Part shown: piece by piece, positions 1-12,100 of the stretch
Position numbering within the stretch: position 1 is the stretch's first letter
Layout: every line of letters starts with the position of its first letter
Source: Pachyseris speciosa
Lineage: Eukaryota > Cnidaria > Anthozoa > Scleractinia > Pachyseridae
Direction: 5' to 3'
DNA length: 64,000 nucleotides
NCBI GenBank assembly: GCA_016490735.1
Contig: JAEMWC010000074.1
Location: forward strand, 300,001-364,000
Program-made: the position numbers and the translations under genes
Notes under the pieces: generated by a model
Told to the model about the DNA's origin: nothing
Databases searched by the model: none
What the model saw: the letters and a program-made list of their open reading frames with translations, nothing else

Positions 1-2850
1 ACATTTCTCAGGAATCCACTGTATTCCCTCGAACCTTACCAGGAGCCTGACGCTACTTGTGTAGTGCTCAGAAATTTCAAACGAAGTGTTCCTGAAAGAA
101 TTAATGAGTGGTGGTGATTATCTTAGTTCAAACCCAGCAGTGAACACGTCAAGAGTCTCTTGAGCCAGTGCGAAAAACGAATATGTGTTTCAATCAAATC
201 CCTGGAAATTTTAATGCTAGGAATCCGAAAAAAAAAAGGCGCTCTTAGAAATTTCGCTTTGGTCGGAGTCAGAACATTACAAGATGAACAGCATCATTTT
301 GCATCTGAACATTAGAAATGATTGGGTTTGGGTTTCTTATGCGATGATAAAATTATGAACATATTTATCAGGATTTGCGTGCTCTCCGGGAAAACAAAAA
401 CATGTAGATTTGAAGTATAAATATATCTGACATATTTTCAAAAAGCTTAAACACAATAGTAACCATGCTTGTATCCACCGAGAGGTTTTAACAAAGGGTC
501 TTCAATCTATGACTCCTATTGGAAGATTTATTTTTAAGGCTGAGCATGCGTTGTTTGACATTAAAAAATCAAGCCAACAGAAAGAAAAGGAACAATAATA
601 TGAAATGATAAAATTAAACGGATATGTTGGAAAGGCAGACCACAAATTCACTCAGGAGAAATTTGGCATATAAAACAAAATCATCATTTATATCTGTTAT
701 GTAAAAAAAGTGATCAAACTAGTTTACGAAACTAAGCTGTTTTACATTCTGGAGTAATTTTCCTGTAACACTACGTTCGCCCACCTTAAAAGATCCTATT
801 CCAAATTAGACGTTTCTGAAAATTAATGAGATTTCTGTTTTCTTCAATTTTCGAGCATTAAAATGCTTTTATCTAAATGTGAGAAGCCTGACCTTGGCCA
901 TATGGTCACTAAATCTACCGTACTTTTGTAGTGTTTTTTCGATTTGTTTTTCTTTTATGCTTTCGGTACGCAATTAACATTTGGTTCCTTTACGCAGCAA
1001 TGTTAGATTTTAACTGAAAAAGTTGCTTTTTAATCGCATGGGAAGACTTGGTGTTGACAAGGTAACTTGTTTTACAAGGTTTATTCACGGTTTGTTGTAT
1101 TGTTTGAAAAAAGTTTGAAAAAAGGTCCGAGTTGATTGTTTGAAACATAAATTGAGTATATCTTTAATGTGCCTGAAAAATACTTTTGTGAATTAAAAGC
1201 ACTTGTCTAAGCTGCTTTATAATCAGTTTCTAAGCTATGGATTGTATTTAATGCGATTCAATTTTTAATTCAAAGTTTAACGTAGAATGTCGCAGTTTTC
1301 CCTTTTGAATGGATATTACGATGTCCCTTTTTGTAACGCGAAAAGCAGTAAGCGTTTCGACAAGAAATGTTATCAATAATGTTTATCAGATAGGTTAAGT
1401 AAACATTGGGCACACCAGTAATGGTGTTTACTGCATATTGAACTATGGTGCTTTTTAAAAACATTTTAAATTGCCAGACATTATCTGCGGATATCAATAA
1501 GGAAAACTTATGGGACAATAAAAGTATTAAGTAACTAAAACTTAAAAAAAAGCATTTGAGATAACATGTTCAGAGTCTTACTTGCGGCCTAACTAACAAA
1601 GTTGGACTGACCTCTTTAAAAATAGTTCTTAGTCAATGTTAAAAACCCGTTCTCTTTAATAACTTTAAAAAAACCTGTTTCAATAAACCTTTCTAAACAA
1701 TTAAATTTGGTTTTAGAAAGGCGATTGTCAATTTTGATCTATTATGACCATCCTTTCGAATTTTTTTGTGAGGATTTCCACACGACAAAACAGTAAAATG
1801 GGGGTTTCACAAAGACAAAACTCTTTTCTTGACAAACGAAGACGATTTTATTAAAAATCCATCAAAGGCGGTAAAACAATATTCTTTTCGTTAATAAACG
1901 CCCAAACGACCATATTGTCAAAACATAAGATCTGCCTCATAAAACGACCACACATTGATTTTTTGTTACTGCAATTATGGGAATAATTTTTAACCCAAAG
2001 AACAATACCAACAATCGATTTATCGGTTGGCCTGCGAAATTCGTTGAAGTTTTTTATGTCGTACAAAGGGAGAAAAGAATGGTCATCAAATCTTGTGTTT
2101 GCTTTAAGGTGAAAGTAACATTAAATTTCGGAAACTAATTTAGAGGAAGCAATGGAAGTGACTGAAAAGGGAGAAAAAGATGCTAACATCTGGGCTGTGT
2201 TTTAAAATGTATTTATATTTTCCAAAATGATTTCTTGTCGTTATGAAAAATCACCCGTTTTTGTTAAATAGGGATTCGAAATTATTTACCCTATTTGTCA
2301 GTTGATAACATAGGCATATCTCTTACAGACCGTGCGACAATAGATGATATCTCACAATATAAGTTTATTCTGTAAGCTTCAGTTTGAGATAAAAACAGTA
2401 AATAAGCACGGAATGTTGTTCTGTAGCAAGACGTTCTACCTTATGGGGACAGTGAGGTATATACACCATAAACTCAGTCAATTAGGGGTTTTTGATGGTG
2501 TGCGATAAATATACTAGTTATGTAATGCTTTTGAGTGGAATACATGGTATATTTCATGGTATATTATCAATCTTACTTCTCGTCTTTAAAAAGCGTCGTG
2601 AATCCGCCGTAGAAGCCGTTGAAATATTAATCAGTGTTAAGTTTAACTTATCTCTTGAAATTCTCATCAACTTTTTATGACAGCTGACCGTCTCTCAGCA
2701 TGATAAAATATTGTCGCTCCCACTTTGACGAACTCATGGGGCTGAATCCACGATTCACCTTCAAGAGGACATAATTTCTTATGATTGCCTTGTTTTGCTC
2801 TTTTAAGTGCCAAGATCTTTTCAAGAGCCACGGTTAAATTTTACCATCAA
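1..2850. other. No gene recognised; AT-rich non-coding DNA
   Basis: I see no conserved domain, convincing exon or structured repeat here. The open frames are short, AT-rich and lack splice-supported extensions. Because the CDC20 gene runs leftward on the minus strand and its WD40 exons are missing, this stretch may be part of a long CDC20 intron or the sequence beyond a truncated gene. Confidence 0.5.
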
Positions 2851-2859
2851 TATGGCAAT

Positions 2860-3300
2860 GGCAATGAATTTATATACCGCACATATCACATAGTTTCATA
2901 GCGGTTTACAATGCTTCTCTAGGGTGAGATTGGACGTCATCCTGAAAAGGCGCCTCTGGCAGCCGCTATCAGCTCTTTTCTCCCTTTTTTCTTCAGTCAA
3001 AGACAGATGAAAGATAAAGATAGACCACCACTACGTCCCCTACTCTTTTCGAACAGGGTGTGGGTTCTTTAACGTCCCACAGATTATTAAGCACAAGTGT
3101 TGTGAGACGGGAGCTACGGTTTATCGTCCTTATCCGAGAAGACTAGAAAGTCTAACCGTTTGCAGATGTTATTACAAAGGTGGCACTTTCTCCTCAATTA
3201 TTGAAAGACCCCGAGTGTTGGTCCGGCCGGGGTTTGAACCCGCGACCTCTCGCACGTTAATCCGGTGCTCTACCAAGTAAGCTTACCAGTCGGCGGTTAC
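2860..3300 (-). repeat. tRNA-derived SINE
   Basis: Read on the minus strand, the element starts with a tRNA-like head. A box-A-like motif TGGTAGAGCACCGG lies at 3262-3275 and a box-B motif GGTTCAAACC at 3231-3240, the arrangement of an internal Pol III promoter. The body contains the phrase complementary to 'gagaagactagaaagtctaacc' in two pieces and ends near 2860 in a short AT-rich segment. Body and head resemble SINEs that I recall as abundant in anthozoan genomes. It is not a functional tRNA because the head does not close a proper acceptor stem. Confidence 0.7.
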
Positions 3301-4240
3301 TCATTTGGTGAGATTATGTTGTGAGCGTAAGCGTTCTTACTGGATGTGAAGTGCTGCGATTACTCATTATAAATTGAGCTAAGAAGTTAGTGGTATCGCA
3401 GAGTTATTCACAAATGATGACTTTTTCATACCGCTGTGTCAGCCTGTGTGCAACATTGTTTTTGACCGGCATTGGTTTCCTTGTGAAAGCACCGACATAG
3501 TCGTAAATGTGCCGCAGGGAAGTCCCATTTAGGTTCGCATTTCCTAGAAATCTACAAAAAACAATCAATGTATACATATCAAAGAACAAGTTTTTTGTGG
3601 AACGCACGAGCGTTCACACGTACAGGTTGCTAACAGCCATTAAAAGAGAGCTTTACAAGTCTTGGAAAATGGCATTCATGATTGTGCTTTAAACATAAAA
3701 GCGACTTTTATTCTTAACTGTCAAAACAAAAAATTAAATAAAAAAATAATCATACAAACAATCGAGATAACAAGGTAAGATGATACTTTTTTAAATATCG
3801 CCTGAGGCCCAAAATCTGTTATGACCACGCCCATTTCACTGGCCCCACCCCTCCCGCAGAAAGTCGCCTTCTCTCTCATCAGAGGAGACTGGGAACAAGA
3901 TAGGTTCAGAGACCAGTGAAAGTCCTCTGATCTGTCATACACACTGCTCTAAAGAGCCATAGAAAACAACAGTCTGGAAGAATGCCTGTAATTTATTATA
4001 AAATGATAGATTCTGTTGTTACTTTTTACGTCCGCGAAGGAGGCTATAACATATGTGGCTGAGTGCAGAAATCTTGCTGCAATTTTAATGAGAATAAATA
4101 AGAAATGTAAATGAGCCGGCTCACTATCTGACTTATGGACAGAAATAGTCAAGGAGTAGATTTAAATGATGGTTACATTTCCAAATTAATTTTCAAAATG
4201 TTCCCAAATCAGTGAGAAAGAAATAACAAACAAGGCTTAC

Positions 4241-5179
4241 AGTAATCATCCAGCAAGTCAGGAGCATCCAGAATTCTATCCTCTGCCTGTGGAATATGCC
4301 TGACTGACTTTGCCTTGGGAGCTGTGGGCTTGCTTTGACAGTACAGAACTCTTAGCTTATTCTGGTGACCTGTACGAATCAAATGGCACACAAAATAGTT
4401 GGTCAGTCAGTTACTGGGTCAGTTGGTCTGCAGGCCATTCCATCAGTTTATCAATCAGCTAGTCAGCTGGTCTGTAGATCGATCGATCAATCAATTAATC
4501 ATAAAGATTCCTGATGGCTGCATTCAGAATGAATCACATCAATCATAAATAATCAAATTCAGAAAAATTGTTAAGAAACTACCACCGCCTGCTGATCGTA
4601 ACCTGGGCCAACTTGTTTTACCCTAACCGACCTTGATCTATCTCGGCCATTTTTGGACGAATGTTGCTTTGTGTTAAGGTCTTTAAACAAACCTTCTTTA
4701 GTTACAGGAGCTCCAGCTTTAAAGTGAAGAATCTTGGATTTGCTGGGGTTACTTGACAAGTTGTCTGTCACAGCTGCTTGATACTCCGTGTTTTCTTCCA
4801 GCTCCATGTCACCGCTCCTCTCACTCAGTTCACCTCCCTGCATAATCTGAAAATGACTCCATTCACAGTCCACAAGCGATCTGGTTGGAATAAAGCGGTC
4901 TCCTCGTGGAGTATGTCCAAACTTTTGTGGTGATTTCTTAGGTGATTTACATGGCGTCTTTGCTTTCTTGCCAGGGGTATAAGTTTGTGTCTTCGACGAT
5001 GCATTTGAGAGTAAACGACTTCGAGAAGTTGTTTGAAGAGGGGATAAAGGTTTTCCAGAGGAGGCTACACTTCTCTCTCGTTCCTTTCTTTGCCAGCGCG
5101 GAACAGGTCCTTTAGAAAGAGGAGCTTCGAGCTTCTTGAGGCAATCGTTTACTCCAGCTTCGAACTCAAACTGTGCCAT
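4241..5179 (-). CDS. CDC20: CDC20 (APC/C activator), N-terminal exons
   Basis: CDC20 binds the anaphase-promoting complex and recruits mitotic substrates such as securin and cyclin B. Two minus-strand coding exons are visible: 4693-5179 (487 nt) and 4241-4369 (129 nt). They join in phase (G+GT makes Gly163) across GT/AG sites, giving 205 residues plus one base. The start MAQFEFE and the PRWQRKER segment (residues 27-34) match the family N-terminus. The C-box DRFIPTR is at 94-100 and the KILHF motif at 149-153. Exon 2 gives NKLRVLYCQ and RILDAPDLLDDY, matching the linker just before the first WD40 blade. The donor at 4236-4240 (GTAAG on minus) points to a further exon, but no propeller exon was found between 1 and 4240. 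A splice-donor-like sequence at 5275-5279 and an acceptor near 5184 suggest a 5' UTR intron. Identity is secure; completeness is not. Confidence 0.9.
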
Positions 5180-5711
5180 GTATCTTTGGAGAACAAGGAG
5201 TCATGCAGCACATTAAATTGATAAATAAGCAATATTAAGATATAGATTTAGTGTTCTATTAGTACGGCCGCCGACTTACCAATTTAAGCTTTGAAATGTC
5301 GAGAAATCCTCTCGTACCCTTCAATAAACTGCTCTGCCAGTTTGTCGAAAATTCCAAGCACGTGGACATTTTTAAATGCCAAATTCTCGCTCCTGATTGG
5401 TTAATTACTTTCACCAATCTCCCGCGGCCGATGGTGTGTCAGTCCTTCAGGCTTCAGGCAGGGTTTGTCGGTTTGTCCTCCATATAAGCACCCTCCTATC
5501 TTCAGGTTCTCAAATGATTTTCAGCACCTCTGCTGCTAAATTGCATTCCTTTCAGCATTCGCCGGTCGTAAGAGACAACTGAGAGCCAACCGAGGGCTAG
5601 CCGAGAGCCAGTCGAGAGCCAGCCGACCTATCTCCGACAGACAGACGGACAGACAACCCTTATTTTAGCACGATAAAAAAATTAAAGCTCAACAGCTTGT
5701 GGGGTCGTGCA

Positions 5712-5800
<89 letters not shown>

Positions 5801-6189
5801 CAACCATCTAAAAATAAAGGTGTGCTCATCCCTTTGGAGAGTCATTTTATTTTCACCTCGAATCGAACGAGCTGCACGTTCCGGCCGAATTAAACTTATG
5901 ACTGTCCCAACACTATTCCGAGCAGCATTCATTCAGTTCTCAATTGCAAAGCCATCAAAAAAAAAAAAAAAAAAATTAAGTTCAGTCTCTTCTCTTCAAA
6001 GCGGGCTCTTTCAAGATGGTCTACAGATAGTCCCTTTGAGGAAGACTTAACTGTATTTGAGCGATCAGCAGTTTCAGTAGAACTCACTCTTTCGTGCGTC
6101 GAATATTCAATTAGACCTCAAAATGCGTCATAATGGCGAATATGACGAAGAAACGTCCACAAACCTAGTGGAAAAAAACTTACACGGTG
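5180..6189. promoter_or_regulatory. Divergent promoter region between CDC20 and ankyrin gene
   Basis: The two start codons face away from each other across 1,010 bp. Two CCAAT boxes in opposite orientation lie at 5396-5400 (ATTGG) and 5414-5418 (CCAAT). A TTTGAA (CHR-like) element is at 5290-5295, between them and the CDC20 start. CCAAT boxes plus a CHR are the known signature of late cell-cycle gene promoters, which fits CDC20. The ankyrin half contains an (AAT)n run at 5711-5797, a short degenerate tandem of GAGAGCCAG-like units at 5580-5627 and an A-run near 5960. Regulation is inferred from motifs only. Confidence 0.45.
5711..5797. repeat. (AAT)n microsatellite
   Basis: Twenty-nine or so consecutive AAT/ATA/TAA units. 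The poly-Asn and poly-Leu open frames over it are artefacts of the repeat. Confidence 0.95.
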
Positions 6190-9100
6190 ATGGGTACTGC
6201 TGCATCTGGTATTCCTGGGAAAGCCAGTCCAATACGTCCGAGAGAACTCAAGGACCCCAAGAGTGTTATGTTTGAATGCGCTCGCACTGGAAAGGATGAT
6301 CAGTTGTTACTAGTTTTACAGCAAGGAATGGACCCCAACGAACGAGAATCACAATGTTGTGGGTAAATAAGCTTACTATTGTCTTTATTTGATGGAATCG
6401 CGTCGTAGACCCACATTGTTTTGTGTGGCAGATTTGCTGGTTGATGCATTCAAGACAATTAATGCTGATAAAAAAAGTTGAATATCTTAAGATATTATGC
6501 AGCCTGGGGATTCCTGACCCTGTGTTTCCGAAAACTGAAAGATACTACTATTTAGTAGAGTTAGATAGGTTTATTACATTATAGGATTGCATCATTGGGA
6601 TTTTTACGTTCTGGTGTTGCAACTTGGTTGAAACTTAGGTACCTATATATTTAGCTCGAGACTGTCATGGTAACCATGACTTTACGTGAAATATTGGCTT
6701 CATGTAAAGCCCGGACACATTCCTGTGGTTACTTCGTGAGCTTTCGTGTAGTTGTGTTGACGCTGTGAACACTCGATTGAGTGTCGAAAATAAGTCTTGT
6801 TTGCTTTGGCTTTGCCAGTGTGTGTTTGCTTTTCTTCGCTCTGTAATTGGTTGGTAAAACTGGCGCCACTTTCTCGACCAATGAAAATCAAAACCAAAAC
6901 CAACCATGTCTTAAACACTGTTGCGCTTTTCCCCGCGCTTGGCGCCGGCTAGATGTAATTGCTGCTAATTTTGATTGGTTGATTGCGCTGTTTGCGTCCG
7001 TTGCGATCGGCTGAAGTAATTGCTTTGCGTTTGGTTTTACGCCCCTCGATCGGAAAGCGCTCTAATGTGACAGTGATGTCTAAATCTAGTTCGTTGTCGT
7101 TTCCCTTAACAGCCTAAGACCGGTGCATTTTGCAGCACGACATGGACACCTGTGCTGCTTGGAAACTCTCTTAGAGTTCGGTGCAGAAGCAACTGCTGAG
7201 GATTTCTATGGCTGGCAAGCCATACACGAGGCGTCATTATACGGTCACTCTGAATGCCTTAAATTGCTACTGGAACACGGCGCTAGAGTGGACGCTACTG
7301 CGTACAATAACAACGGACCTAACACGCCTCTGCATTACGCCGCAAGACACGGTCACTTGAGGTGCGTCGAGCTTTTGCTGAAGCACGAGGCTGATTGGAG
7401 GAACTGTAACAAGTACGGAGAAACTCCACTGCACTGTACTGCCATGAGAGGGCACGTGGACTGCATGCAGGCACTGGTAAATGCAGGTACAAAGAGAGAG
7501 TGAATCTGGCCTGACGTTTAATGTATTGCTGATGTTGAATATCAACAATTAGACAAACCGAAAACTAGAGCGGTTTTTAGGATACTTCACAAATTAATGT
7601 GATCAAGTAAGCTGAAGCCACTCCGGGGCACTAAGGCCTCAAGGTAGCGGGCATTACCCCTTAAATCTACCAAAGCAAAGATTGAGCCCAAGCATTAGCA
7701 GCCATGGACAGCTGTTTCGGCCTTGTTAGGCCTCACCTCATCAGCATGCATCGCTAATGTTCAGGCTCAGCTGCTCCATGCTTGTCCATGCTTGGGCTCA
7801 ATCTTTTGGTAGATTTAAGGGGTAATGCCCGCTACCTTGTGGCCTTAGTGCCCTTAGAGTGGCTTCAGCTTACTTGAACACATTAATTTGTGAGGTATCC
7901 TTGTCACTCCAGCCACATCCCACAAGCTTAACGTTTTCAGTGTTAGAGCGGTTTTTAGTTGGGTGTCGGAAGTAATTCTCGTTTGCTATGGTTTTGCTTT
8001 ACTTCGCTCTGTGATTGGTTGACAAATCTCGCGCCACTTTCTCAACCAATGAGAAACAAAACGAAAACCAATCTCGACATGCACGCGCATTTTTCTGCGC
8101 TTTACTCTGGTTACTTGTAATTGCTTCGAATTCTGATTGGCTCATTGCGTTGTTTACGTCTGTTGTGATTGGTCAGAGTAATTGTAATAATAATAATTAG
8201 TATATACCACACAAGTGAATAGTGCTTTTCGCGTGTTCTGATTGGTTAACTCGGAGGTGATTAGCAAGTACTATTCACCTCCGAGCAGCCGGCGCGCGAG
8301 ATTTTACAATTTCCGACCGCCTGTCGGTATATTGTCACACATAAAGTAACGTTTTGGTCCGCTAATTATTCAGCTTGTGTGGTATATATTAAAACAATTA
8401 TTCACCTCAATGTCGGTGAAAGTGGTGGATATTTACCTCGCCGCTTCGCAGCTCGGTAAATATCCACCACTATTCACCTCCACTTCGGTGAATAATTTTT
8501 AATTATTATTCATTAATTTACATTGCGCTTTTTAATATGCAGTGATCAAAAAGCACTACGATATTAAAATATACGTATTAGTATACGAAGGAACAAAGAT
8601 ATTCAAGGAATCACAGTAGATACCGAGGAGATAAAGTTGGGGCTGTTTGCTGATGATTTGACTGGCTTTTTAAAGAACGATAATTCTCTTCAAAAATTTT
8701 TAGAACTTGTTCAGGCCTCAGGATTAACCATGATAAGTCTCAGGTGATGTTACTCGGAAACAGCGAGCGCTCCTCTTTAAGAAATGACACTGCAATTAAA
8801 AACCTTAAAATTAAACACTTTGTAAAAATTTTGGGAGTTCACTTCACCTACGACGCGTGCCAAACGGAAGTTGAATTTTGATGAAATTAAATCAAATGAA
8901 GAATGATCCTCGCACTTGTGAACGCAATTTATGCAATTGCGAAAAGAAGCCTGAAAAAAATTCAGGACTTGCAGGACCTCTATCAAACAGAAACTACACA
9001 TCTGGAGATGGCGTGATCTTACGATATTTGGCCGAATTCAAATTGTCAATACATTCATAATTCCTATTTTCTTGTATAGGGCGAGTATGGTATGTTGCGA

Positions 9101-12100
9101 TCAAGAATTTGTAAAGGAGGTGAATAAAATTATTTTCGATTTCATTTGGAAGGGTAAAGACAAAGTTAAGCGTTCTGTTCTTGTCGGCGACATTGAGGAT
9201 GGTGGAATTCAAGCTTCTCATTTGAATTCCATGATTGAGACACAGAGAATTATGTGCTGTAAGAAATTAGCCAGTGTTCTGACGGTTTTCCTGACAGCCC
9301 TCAAAGTCCGTAAAATCGATTCGAAAACCCCCTTTAAATGCCGAAGAAAAAATACAACGCCAGTTCGACTCTGCAAAAATCCCAAATCCACTTTATTTTA
9401 GTACGCGCGAGAAAACATAATTGCGCCATTAAAATTTAAATCATTTGAATTAACCAATGAGCGCGCGCGCCTGAAATTGAAACAATAGAAATGAAACAAA
9501 GTCTGTAACTGCGCGCGCGCCAGGGCGTAAGTGCCAACTGAGTTCTTTCAAAGTTTTTTATCATTTCCGTAAATGCAGAAAAGATTATTCTATTGCATTA
9601 CTTAAAACCAGTTGGGGGTAAATTTATCCTTTGCTGCAATTTTGACGTTAAAAGGTTACCGATAAAACTTCCTCCTTTCCACGAAGATTCATAGAAGATT
9701 GCTTAAAGAGCTTCGTAAAATGCTCTGTGGCAAATAATCAATGCGAATAAATCACTGACGATATAAACGAAATTCTCCAAATTATTCTTTGGAATAATAA
9801 ACTTATTCGTATCGACGGGAAACCTGTATTTTATAAAACACTGGCGGAAAAGGGGATCTTAAGAATAGGAGACCTTATTTCTGAAAACAACGAGTTAATA
9901 ACTAAATGCAATTTAGGAGAGCTCAACCTTACCCTTTGGATCAATTTAGGCTTATTTCTTTGTTAAACGCCCTCCCAAACCAATGGCGAGATTCATTAAA
10001 TAGACCTTTTTACTATGTTAAAAAGGCTTTTAATTTGCAGGAGCAAATTGTTTTACGTTTAAACGGGTAAAACACCTCGATCAAAAAAGTTGTGTCAAAA
10101 ACTATTTATAAAGAACTCAGAAACAGAGTTATCACCATACCTTCTGCTCAAGAGAAATACAGGAGCTCTTTTATAAATGATACCCTTGATTGGCCAGAAA
10201 TCTATAGCTTGCCTCATCGTGTCACCTCGGACACAAAGATGCGTGAATTTCAATTCAAACTGTTAAACAAATACCTAGTGACAAATGCCTTTTTGTATAA
10301 AATTGGTGTTGGGCCTTCTCCAGTGTGTTCTTTCTGTGGAAAGGAGAATGAATCCCTCGAACATATCTTAATCTATTGCAATTATACCAAAGAATTCTGG
10401 GCAGAAGTTTCTAAGTGGCTTCGCTATTTAAATGTAAATATAAATAACCTCAACAACAAAGAAATTACGCTTGGAATGCCAAATTGCGAAGACGAGTTAT
10501 TTGTCAATCATGTATTACTAATCGCAAAACAATATTTGTATTCTTGTCGTTGTAGAAAAACGTTTCCTATATTTAAAGTTTTTATGTCTAGATTAAGGAA
10601 GATTCAAAATCTTGAATTAGTTATTGCAAAGTCAAAAAATAAGTTATGGCTTCATATAGCGAAATGCGGCAAATTTGACGTATAATTTATGTACCGAGAT
10701 ACTGTTACGTTTTATATTATCTCTGCTTTTTTGATCTGAAAAACATAAGGGTCAGTCGTATGTTGTATTGTTGTGTATATGTAGCTGTGTGCGTGTATAA
10801 TGAAATTTAACTATTTTTTTGTATTGTAAGTGATGTAGCGTAATGTGTATTGTAAGTAGTTTAATAATAATGTTTAAAACTTGTGAAGTCTTATAAATTA
10901 CTAGCAGCATGCTGCAAAAAATAAAAAAAAATACAAAAAAATTTACAATAATAAAGTAATTTAAGCGCTAAAGGCTAAAAGCTAAGTTAAATTTTTTTTT
11001 AAGACAAGATTTAAAAGTTAAAATTGCTTTTGTTTTGCGGCACTCATTGCTGAAAACCACAAGGAAGCCAAGGATACCCCATTAATTTATACCAGATTGT
11101 CCCGGTCTCTAAATTCTCGGATATTAATTGGTTATTTATACGCCGTTAGTAAAAATATCGTTTATGTTACTCAGGAGCCGAGATCAATGCAGAAACCCGT
11201 GACGGGCTGACCGCGGCGTATTTTTGCGTGTTCTGTGATCACCCGTCCTATTTAAAAGAACTCATCAAACACGGGTTGGACATCGACAGGAAATACAGGG
11301 AGCCACAGCGCACCTTACTGCACTACGCCGCTGAGGCAGGGAAAAACAAGGTTGTGAAGGTGCTTCTGAGAAGGAAAGCAAACACGGAAATTCAGGCCGG
11401 CGAACGAGGCATGACTCCTTTGCACGTTGCAGCGCGATTGGGACAAGAGAAGGCGGTGGAATTGTTGTTAAAATATGGCGCTGATGTGGAGGCTCGCTCG
11501 CTTGAAGGATTCACCCCTCTTCATCATGCCGCCCGCTGCGGTCAGCATGAAGTCGGCAAGTTACTTGTGGCCGGCGGAGTTAAAGTTAACGCACAGTCAG
11601 GTTTGATAATAGTACTAGTACACAATCATCAGATGTTAGGGACAAGTCGTGGTTGGGACCGGGGTTAGAATTAGTTAGGGTTAGGATCTAATAGGTCTTG
11701 CGACGGTTCGCGCTTTATCCCCTCCCCCTTTGACCGACCCGAGAGGGTCAGGGGGTCAGAATCGAAAAAAGCCGGCGGGAATGAAGAAAGCAGGGAACCG
11801 TTATAAGGATGGAGGTACGCAATGTCTAGTTTAGTAGTTCTCACTCGAGTTTGACAAATATCCTAAGGTGTCATGACCCCCAATGTAGGTTATAGTTAGG
11901 ATAACACGAGGGCTAATGTCAGGATTAGGGTTAGCGATATACAGTCCTCCACCCCGATCACCAATTGATGGGTGTACCGATCGAAGTATAACTCAAGTGT
12001 GAACGTTAAGAAAGGGCCGAGCTAAATGTGAATCAGACTGCTTTGAGCGGCGGGCTGATATTGCTCGTATTTATACTAGAGGACTTCTCAGACATCTAGA

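Noticed and set aside
3225..3297. tRNA gene candidates (also at 38906-38960, 50483-50545 and 59803-59872)
   Set aside because: A and B boxes are present, but the acceptor and anticodon stems do not form a proper cloverleaf. Those at 3.2 kb and 38.9 kb continue into SINE bodies.
1..4240. CDC20 WD40 exons
   Set aside because: I looked on the minus strand for propeller-like segments after the second exon and found none. This is a by-eye negative and a profile search could overturn it.
5660..6050. Open frames with long poly-Leu or poly-Asn tracts
   Set aside because: They are translations of the (AAT)n microsatellite. The same applies to poly-Ile and poly-Asn frames near 25.9-26.1 kb and 38.2-38.6 kb.
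9072..9401. Open frame of 109 residues treated as a separate gene
   Set aside because: Its first part (QEFVKEVNKIIFDFIWKGK) is the continuation of the LINE reverse-transcriptase region.
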